From NCBI GenBank assembly GCA_001414485.1, contig LLEY01000060.1, positions 248,001 through 312,000 of the forward strand: a DNA stretch of 64,000 bases. The letters are read 5' to 3'. Positions within the stretch are counted from its first letter, which is position 1; every line of letters starts with the position of its first letter. The position numbers and the translations under genes are program-made. This document shows positions 21,958 to 31,100 of the stretch, one piece after another. Under the pieces are notes generated by a model, which worked only from the letters and a program-made list of their open reading frames with translations, did no database searches and was not told the origin of the DNA. The stretch is from Calycina herbarum (taxonomy: Eukaryota; Ascomycota; Leotiomycetes; Helotiales; Pezizellaceae).

Positions 21958-24564
21958 TGTGTTTGAATGGTTGAGAGGAGAGAGCGTGGGGAAGGCTGGC
22001 GTTATCAAAGTAAATGCAGGGATCTGGAGCGGTCACGACGACGATAAAAGCGGCGATTGAATTCATAATTCAAAGAATTGTACAACAGCAGCAAATATCA
22101 TTCCTTATTTAAAACAAAGTATCCTTCAATTTGTTCGTTACCTGTTTAATCTCTTCACAAAACAGCGAGTGCAATTGATGGCACAAGTAGGTTACCACGT
22201 TCTAGTACTCGTAGCCTCGTCTCTCTTCGAGCCAATTTTTTTACTGTCGATTCCTTTCTCTCTCCTCTCCCCAAATCTTGGGTCGCAGACTTCGAAGAGT
22301 TTCTGCGTTGAGGAGGTCAGAGAGGACTTGGAATCTAATAATACCCCATCGGAGAATTGATAGTCCTCTTTGTATTCTCTTGAGAGGTGTATCTGAGTAT
22401 TGTACTCCCCTTCGACTGTAGCTCCATATAAACCCCCGTACCAGGGAAGTTGACGTGTACCGTATCTGGGTATATAAGATCAAGATTGGCCACCTCTCCT
22501 CTCTTCTTCTCTAACAACAACACACGCTGTGATCGACACCTGATTTGCGTTATCTCCACTCAAAGTACAAACTCGAAACGACGAAACGTGGTTCTCGAGG
22601 CTGCGAAGCAAAGAAAGTGCTCAATCACCAACTTCCCATCGATACAAGCTTGGAAGTTGAGCTAGTGAAATTTCTTGCTGTCGAGATGAATTCTACTCTC
22701 GAAATTCAAAGTTCGTTGTGACATGTTTAAATATGTTTACAGTACAAGTATGACCGCTTGCGTATCTCGAGTTATTTCATCTTCTCAAATAGCGGACAAC
22801 GTCTATCGTGGTATCGTTTGCTGGAAGATTCATGACCAAATGTTCCCCATCTCGTTGAATTGGTGGTGTAAAGCTTATTTGAGTCTATCTCCCCTCTCTC
22901 AAGTATTTAGCTTTCCATTATGAGTATAATAAATATGTTGTGTTCATTCCGATAGTCTCTTCTCGCCAGTCTTAGAAGAATACAGGCTTTTCCCCCTGTG
23001 GAGATTGAAGGTGCTCTAGAATTCGCGAACAGTAAGTTCATGATCCAGGACACTTTGCAGTATTATTGAAACCATTTTTTAATTTCAAGCTGTAGCATCT
23101 CGAGCAAAAACTCGCATTTTATTATAAGCAAGCACAGGTTGTTCTCGTTATGTTCAACAGCTCTTGACTTCTTTCGCTTCGTGCGAAGAGCTAGGTGAAC
23201 GTTGACGTCTCAACGAGATCTTAGATCATAGAAAGGGCCAAGTGGTGCTTGTAAAAAAATTACACTGTCCCCCGGCTTCTAGCTAGACGAATTCGATAGG
23301 AATCTAGGTCTTCAATCGTTCTAGGTACAAACCCATTTTATTTTTCTAGTAAATATGAGGGTGTTTTCGAAAGTAGAGTTCTTTTCGACAGTAAGAAATA
23401 TGTTTCATTCAAGAATACCATACTCTCCAAAAAGTAGTCAGAACGAGAAAGGGAAGAGGAAATCAGCCCACGGGAGTCGTCATAATAAACGTTAACATTA
23501 GGACTTGGTGAGCGTTCTGAGGGCTTTGCGCCTCCCATGTCATCATCAAGTGCCCATCTAATATGTAAAAATAAATCCAGGAAAGTGGCCCTGTTTCCTT
23601 CTAATATAATTCTCTATTTTGCCCGGGTATTCTTGAAAGATTCAACTGGATATCCGTATGTTGTAGTTACACATTCCAACAGCGGAACATGGAATCTTGT
23701 GCTTTCAACTCGTGGTATTTCCCGTAAAAGAAGGTTGGGCTTTTGAAGTTACCACTGCTCTTGTCGAGGTATTACAAAAATAAATCTTAAGTAATAAATT
23801 CGTAGTGCCGAAGTAAATTATTCTCTAACTCTCAAGACCCCCAAATTACAATTGAACAATTACGCCTTGTTTAGAACATTTGTAGAAGAGAAAAGGTACA
23901 GGAAGATAATAAACACCCTCTTCTGTCCTAATTTATGTTCATCGAGACGGCTGTTATACCACCGTTAAGTGGAGCAAATGGTTTTCTCATACGGGTCACC
24001 AACCATTTATATTTGATCTCTGATTAAAAACAAGTGTCTGTCTCTTCTGCTAACTTACTTTACTAGGTTGCTATTTCTATTCAACGAAGAGGTTAAATAT
24101 TACCCCACGAAGTAAGGATAAAGTTCGTAACGTGTATGAGGGTGTCCTTCGATAATATATTAATATCTTAACAGCAAGAAAAGTCTGCAAAAAACCCCCA
24201 CAAAACCTCACATTTTCTTCCTTCTCATAAGAACTACAGAATTACCTAATTTATAACACCCAGATTTCCTACTTGGATAACAAGAACAAGTAAAGAGGGG
24301 TGACAAAAAGAACAAGACGAAATGAAAGTGGGGATGGAAAGTTTTGGCATCCTTGTAGCATTACTGAGGAATCTTTCAACACTTCTTAAATTCTTAAAAA
24401 ATAACGCAGCACTTGAGAGAACTTCAGCTGTACAAACCGGTTCACGGGAATTGAGTTTGATTGAGCTCAGGTAGTGTCAAAACTTGACTCGACTCAGCTC
24501 ACTTCGATAGAGAGAGATTGATATGGAAGTAACCGGTTCTTTTCAATGACGTGGGTACGGCTTA
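21958..24564. other. Gene-poor AT-rich block
   Basis: No supported gene. Composition becomes AT-rich after about 22700, with many short overlapping frames and no domain. This looks like decayed repeat DNA. Confidence 0.45.
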
Positions 24565-25097
24565 CAGTGAGTTGCGATTTAAGCTTGAATTTCGATCTTT
24601 TTTTGTAAACCGAGCTTTTTTTGAAAAAATCTCTTCTTTTCCCCTCTTCTCTATCTTATTTTGCCCTTTACTAGATAACAATATATGCTACTAAAATCTA
24701 GATAATAGGAAACAAGAGCCCTATATGTCTTCTATCACTCTATAAACCTTTTATATATAAAACAGACGTTTATATTTGTCTTCTACTTTTTGCGAGGTCT
24801 TGGCAAAGGCTGTGATGCTTAGTAAGCTTAAGATAGGGAATGTGAAATTTTTTTAAGAAAAGGGGTTTTGTCTAAAAAGCTTTTATTCCTTATTTATATT
24901 TGTTATACTTGTTTTTAAGTAGTAATAGATAGAGGAGGAAGATAACTAGATATAGCGGTTCTTTCTAGCTAGGTCTTGTTATTTTTAGAGTACTTTTATT
25001 TCCTACTTTTCAAATAAAAGAGGGAGAAAACCTGAAAATAAAAAGAGCTCGGTTTTTAAAAAAGTGCTTGAATTAAAGGTTAATTCGCAACTAACTG
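24565..25097. mobile_element. TA-flanked TIR element (MITE-like, 533 bp)
   Basis: Left end CAGTGAGTTGCGATTTAAGC and right end complement CAGTTAGTTGCGAATTAACC are clear inverted copies; similarity continues inward for about 55 bp to AAACCGAGCT. Each end abuts the dinucleotide TA (24563-24564 and 25098-25099), the target duplication of Tc1/mariner/pogo elements. The interior is very AT-rich and has no open frame of note, so it is non-autonomous, perhaps altered by C-to-T decay. Confidence 0.8.
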
Positions 25098-25213
25098 TAA
25101 TTTCTGAGTTAGAAAGACGCCATTTCGAAAATACTACTTGTTTCAACAAAGAGCATTTAATTAGCCTAGTTCATTTTGACAAGCCATGGTGAAGAATTAA
25201 GGGATTAAATATC

Positions 25214-25603
25214 ATGCTGTTCCCAAACAAGACGAACACAAACATGTTGACACTCCACGGCGTGAAGTTTGTAGAATCATTCTCTCGTATAAATGTTGTT
25301 CGAAATAAAAATCGATACATGAAATTAAAAGAATCCTTCTCAATCTATTCGACTATATTGGAAGTCCTCTTACCAGCAAGCGATTGTTTTATGGAGGTTC
25401 TCGGCGTCACATTTGGGGATCAACTCTCCCCGCACCATCTTCTCTTCCTCTGTCGGGTTCTGGCATTGATTCTTGACATCGGTCTCATGTCATACGTGAG
25501 TTCTCATGATTCACGATGTGTTGCACAACGAGAAATTGTCAATTCGTATACATACAAGTGCAGTGACAGTAAATTCAATTTCGACAGCAAGGAAATCGAG
25601 TGA
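25214..25603 (+). pseudogene. Possible fragment of a fungal membrane-protein gene
   Basis: A 129-codon frame beside the TIR element. The middle (VTFGDQLSPHHLLFLCRVLALILDIGLMSYVSSHD) reads like part of multi-pass fungal membrane proteins of unknown function. The frame ends at once on both sides in AT-rich DNA, with no other exon. It could be a relic or chance. Confidence 0.25.
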
Positions 25604-26059
25604 TCTAAAACAACTCTCACGATTACCTAACCTCACGTTTTCCATCAACTGGAGCTCTCAACAGCACTTGTCTTCTTCCCAACTTCCAAGGGTTGAGTCT
25701 CCTGTGTGCTCAAGTCCGACGACAAGATGCTTGATTGATGGCGATGAAGTCGATGAGGGATACAATTATGGGTAATAGGCGGTATAAGATGTGATATAAT
25801 GAACTTCAATTGCCAAAATTATCTCCGACATAATTACCGCTGTTTTGAATCCGCTGGCAATCGAGAACTGTTCAGCATATAGCAATTGTCCGAGAAGACT
25901 TCAAAATCCTTCGCTGGCCCAAGTCCTCTCAGTTTGACTTAAATTCAAGGAGGTTGGGATAATTGTGGCGTTCAAACCCTCTCCGATAATCGGACACATT
26001 AATCCAAGAGGTTGGGAGCCTTGAGATCCCCACCCTCCTTTTGTTTATCTCTTTGTGGG

Positions 26060-26130
26060 TAAGCTGCGAGTTAGCTGCGAGTTAGCTGCGAGTAAGCTGG
26101 TAAGTAAGCCACCAGTAAGCTGCGAGCGAG
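26060..26130 (+). repeat. Short tandem repeat (GCTGCGAGTTA type)
   Basis: Three tandem copies of an 11-base unit close to GCTGCGAGTTA, then variants TAAGCTGGTAAGTAAGCC and TAAGCTGCGAGCGAG. Loosely similar units in the other orientation (CAGCTTACTTGT) lie near 39930-39990. Confidence 0.6.
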
Positions 26131-26193
26131 GCGTATCAGCCACTCACGTGTCGTTCACCCCGCTATTGCTGCTTTTGGATTGACGTGCATGTG

Positions 26194-26224
26194 GAGTTTT
26201 TAGTCTATCATAGACTAAAAACTC
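26194..26224. repeat. Near-perfect palindrome
   Basis: Fifteen-base arms (GAGTTTTTAGTCTAT and its exact complement) around a single central base. It lies in gene-free DNA, with the tandem repeats 70 bases to the left. Confidence 0.85.
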
Positions 26225-26299
26225 TCGAGTGGGAGAGAAATTGATGAGGGTGGTAGTAGTGTTGAATAAGAGAGAGAAGTTCTCTTGGTTCTAACTCGC

Positions 26300-26391
26300 C
26301 GGTGCGATTTGAATTCTTAACTTAGACCTTCTCAGATGTTTAATATTTATTGGAAAGGTGTTTACGCTGTTGAACTAACTATCTCGGTCCC
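26300..26391 (-). repeat. tRNA-like remnant, possible SINE head
   Basis: Read on the minus strand, the segment starts GGGACCGAGATAGTTAGTTC and contains an A-box-like TAGTTAGTTCAACAG. About 65 bases later comes a B-box-like GAATTCAAATCGC. The spacing suits a long-variable-arm tRNA, but the acceptor and T stems do not pair properly. It is either a decayed tRNA or a tRNA-derived SINE. Confidence 0.35.
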
Positions 26392-28141
26392 TTCGGCCGT
26401 ACCACTCCCTTGGGTGTGCCGCGCGATCGGTGGAAGAAGTTTGAATCGAATCAGCACTAAAATTCAAAGAAAATGAGAGGATCAGGGAAGCATCATGAGT
26501 ATTTGAGTAGAAAAGGGCGAGGATGAAGTAGAAAAAGCCAAAACTAAGCTGTAATACCTCGTTAGATTGGATCTATTCCAACTTTGTCGACACCAGAAAA
26601 GAGGGCATGAATGATCATGGATCCCTCTTTTCTCTGTGAAACTTTCTCGCAATAAGAGAGCGCTTTATAATGCGCGGGGTATGCTCGTATAACGAAGTAC
26701 CATAATTAGTTATTCCATAATTGGGGAATAAAGTATAGTCGTTCCTTAAGAAATTTTATTTTATACTTGGTAAAAGAGACGTGTAATTAGTTTTGAGTTC
26801 AACGTATTGGAGACCCCATCAATTAGTCTTTACACTTACCTCTTACACCCAAAAATAATAATCTTCTTCTTCCAAATTCCACCTCATCATATGCTTTTTT
26901 ATTCTCTATCACCTCGACACATGCATCCTTGCTAGACTAATATATCCTAAGAATTGTTGTCCTGTTTCTTTAAACGCAAGAGGAGCAAAGTTAATCTAAG
27001 ACCTCTCTCTGCAAGCTACAACTTCATGTGTCCCATTAAGCTGCTATTGAGACAGTACAATGGCATGCCGACAGAACTATTTAATGGGCCTACACCCCAA
27101 CGCCCTGTTTTAGGTAAACTATATCGTCGCGGGACACCAACCAAAACTCGCTAAACTCAAACGTAAAACGGAACTTCGACAACAACTCCCCTGTCGACAG
27201 CAAGAAACATACTTTCTTGAAAACAAGCCTATCTGCTAGAATTTAAGGTGAGTTATTGGCATCTAGAATCAAAGCTCTTTAGTAGATTGGCTTTGGAGAG
27301 GTCGCGATTGAAATTCAACATCGCCTTACATCCGAGACAACCAAGCCATACAGTTGCCACAAGTATCTTCAGCTCTGTGGTTGATATTGACAAGTAAGCA
27401 AAGACTACTTATATAGAAATTCATCAAGAAAATGTGATGTATGAATTTTGGTGTAATACTGTATTTATAAGATCACAAGAACTCCAACTCAACCTCTAGC
27501 CTCCTTTCAAGAAAGGGTTTCCAGTCTACAAGTACGCTCAAGTACAATTCGACAACAGGCCCCGTTTCGGCAGCAAGCCACCAACCTATCCCAAAACAAA
27601 ACTCAACACCACCACACACAAAACAAGAGAGACAAACACTCTATAGTAAAAGTCTAACAGTTCGACCTTAAGCTATACAAAAAGAGTGATTGAAATGTTT
27701 CGCGAATACGCGTGGATAGCAGTTGCTTGACTCAATGAGTGATCGAGTATTCAGTAAGTTAGACTGAACGCTTACGTATGAACGATTATACAAAACTCAG
27801 CAATTACAGCCCGTCAGTTTGGCTACTTGCTCTAATTTAAGGTTGATCGTGATGTGGGAGCACTCGAACTTCTCTTAGAGTGACAGAATTGACGGGCCAA
27901 CGCGGTACGAGAAGACCGATAGATCACAGAAGCCTGGAATGAACAAGACACACAAGTCAGGTAGGTTCATTCATTCGTCTACTCTCGCACAGAAAATCTA
28001 CCATGCTCCCCTAAAAAGAAAAGCAATCACATGTCACACCCAGAAAACGCCCCAACCCCTCTCAACACACTTCTGCACAACTCTCGTCTGATCCCTCATC
28101 CCCTCTCCTCACATTATTCAATGCCACCCTTCCACAACACC
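26392..28141. other. Gene-poor stretch downstream of apc1
   Basis: No supported gene. AT-rich, with one frame (26954-27154) lacking features. The segment next to 28141 is the apc1 3' flank. The C-rich look of 28040-28400 belongs to coding sequence of the minus-strand gene and its immediate 3' side. Confidence 0.4.
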
Positions 28142-31100
28142 CTACCGCCGTCCCTCAACCAAAACCCAAACCCCACTCTTCAACCTCTCCACCACCTCCC
28201 TCCTAATCCAACCCACCTCCTCACCCCCCCTAACCCTCCCATCAACCCACTCAAAAAGGAACCTCAATCCCACCACCCGATCCCGCTTCCCACTCCCCAT
28301 AGCCCCCTCCAGCAACAACCTAGCATCAACAACCGTCCCCATCATCCCCCTCTGCATATCAGAAACCACACTCACACTCGACACCCCTCCACTCGCTTCC
28401 CCAGCCACCGGCAACACAAGCGCCCGTTCCGCCTTCGTGAAGGTTTTGAAGGCGTCGAGATCAAAGATCCATTCCAGACTATTGACAGGCGAAGAGGAGA
28501 CGAGCGCGGTGGAAGAGGTCGAGAAGTCGTTTAGGGTTTGGAGTGTAGCATTAAACACTGAGGTTTTAGAATCATGGGCCTGTCGTTTCCTTACGTGAAT
28601 AGTTTGATTCGATTTCAGGACTTGGAGATGTTGAGGGTTGGATTGCAAATCCAAGACGACATTCCAATACTCCGAGCTATCGGTACGAATACTTTGTATC
28701 TGCTCAAATTCCGGCAAGAGACAAGGAGTATGTTTCTGGATCTGAGATCCGTCGCGGAGGGTGATGGTAATGGGTGTTGGAACAGGTTGGTTCGTGTCGA
28801 TGTCTCGAGTTACTAGACATCTTGATTCAGCAGCTAGTGCCCAGAAATGCCGGAAGGCTTGGAGATGAGATTTGTTGTCTTGCACCGAGGATGGGAAGAT
28901 GGGGTAGAATGCCACAAGCAATGAAGCGATCGCCATATTTGATGTTCCAAATGTGAAAGTTCCGCCACCTAGGAAAAGAGCACCGATCGCGAGGTGAGAA
29001 GCGAGGTGACTTCCATATGGAGTTTCGTTATCGTCGCGACCGTGAAGAGAACGAAGACGTCGGAAGACTACTAGATCTCCGGTCCCTGCCATGATGGTTG
29101 CAAGACCGAGAGCTACTAAATCCTGACAATTTCGAACGGTACTTCTGGTCAACTTTTTATCATAGGTGTCTGCTTCGATTCGGCAGATACGCATCAATTG
29201 GTCAAGATAATGAATCAACAGATCCCGGACAGGAAAAGAGCCAGAACCAGCATATCGCAAGGCAATGCTGAAGCAGAGGCCAGCGATAATGTCGTAAAAT
29301 GGTAGGTCATCACTTGTCAGTACCTTGACATTTTCGAGAGAAGCCCTGTAACGGTAACTTATTGGCAAGCTATTCTTGATCCAAACGAATGATGGCTCAA
29401 TCTTGCTCCACATGATCAGATTCTTCGCCAGAGTTCGTAGCAAGAATACATCCGGTCGGACATAATCAAATTGCAGAAGAGAATCTGGGACATCGACTTT
29501 GCGAGCCAGAACTTGGTTCTCGGATTTCATGAATATAAGTGCTATCGCCATAACAGCAGCAGCAGTAGCCTTGTCCAGAACATGAACAAGATCAACCTTC
29601 TTAGCACCTGCCGCCAATGCAAGCAACCTTTCAGTGAGTCGCATATCGTGAAGACCTTGGAGATCAGAGCCTTTTCCAAGATTGATGAAACCAAGAGCAA
29701 ACCCTGCAGCAAGTCTATAGCCTTCGTTTCTCAGCGGTTCTTCTTCCGTCTCAGTGTCGATATGTTCAATCTCAGACACCATGATTTCGCTCATACGACG
29801 ATGTTGTGTATTGCAGTATAATAGACCGATCCCCATGATACCGGTTGTCTGGGTCAAAGTCGATAGATTGAGCTCGGCTGCTCCCGGTGGTAACATTCGA
29901 GTAACGTGGACGGACAAAAGTCGAGTTATGAGCGAGTCCATTGTACCCATGTACGATGCAGCCAAGCCCAACAAAAGTCCGATGGAGGTCATGGTGTGCT
30001 TGGGTGTTAGATATTTGAATGCAACCCATTTAGCTACGGATTTCAAGTGCCCATTAAGCCCCAGTGCGAGTAGAAATCCAGCATGTCGATTACTCAAGTC
30101 CTGGACGGGTTTATTAAAAAGAATCCAAGATGTGTCGATACCTTTTGCGTCCCGGGATATGCTCAATCCTGCAGCAACGCCTGCATGGAAGAATGACCAG
30201 CATACTTTCTCTTCAGTGTATGCGTTTTTGTCAACCCCAACAGTATTGTTGTCGGGTTTCATCACACAACTCAGATTAAAACCACCAATCATAAGCCGCT
30301 CGGTCAAAAGTGGCACTCGAGCACTGAAATACATCAATCCTCGGCCAGATGGGATTGCCAAAGTGCGGTAAGCCAACATTTGGGCATGTTCTTTTTGTGC
30401 TTCCAGTAATTCTGACTCTGACCAATGTGGTTCCGACCTACAACGTGCTACGGTAGGTCGTGATGTATTGAGTATATCCATGGCTTCGTTCATTCTTCTA
30501 TCATCTTTGAATATGGCACGAGTAATTGTCTGTCGCTCCATTTCAGCAGCACCATCAAATGCTCGCGTGGATTCCGAGTCCAAGGTTGATATGCATATTG
30601 CGTGGACATCAATATTCGACTCGTGAGAGGGGGCCAATAAGTTGGACTGGGCTACCTGAGGTCGCTGTGCCGGGTTCAACAACATCTTGACATCCTCTCG
30701 ACCTGCCATGGCGAGCAGCTTTTCACTCCAAGTCGTCGGTGGCTCTGGTTGGCATTCAGCAAGGGCTTCTTGCAAAGGAATTAGAATCGCCTCAGGCAAT
30801 GTCTCTAGCAGGAGAGTATCTACTCCAACAGCGAAGAGAGCTTCTACAAACTGCACAGCAGACCAATTTGGCAACATGAGACTGAAAAGCTTATCAAAGA
30901 GTAACGTTCTGGGCGTTAACCGCATCCATTGATCGAGAGAAGGAGTTCTTCTAGCTAAACCCTGACTTCGTGTTCGAAGTAAGAGTGGCAATGTCATGAA
31001 ATCGTTTCGAACTCCGGATGTGAAGCAAGTCTGAATCCAGTCGTATACCGAAGGACATTCAAAAGGTTCATGTATCGGAGATTCAATGGAGGACTCTTCA

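Noticed and set aside
26300..26391. Functional tRNA gene
   Set aside because: A- and B-box-like words are present but the acceptor and T stems do not pair, so it is not called as a tRNA.
28031..28534. Pro/His-rich frame on the plus strand
   Set aside because: Antisense to the apc1 3' end; its composition is just the complement of apc1 codons.
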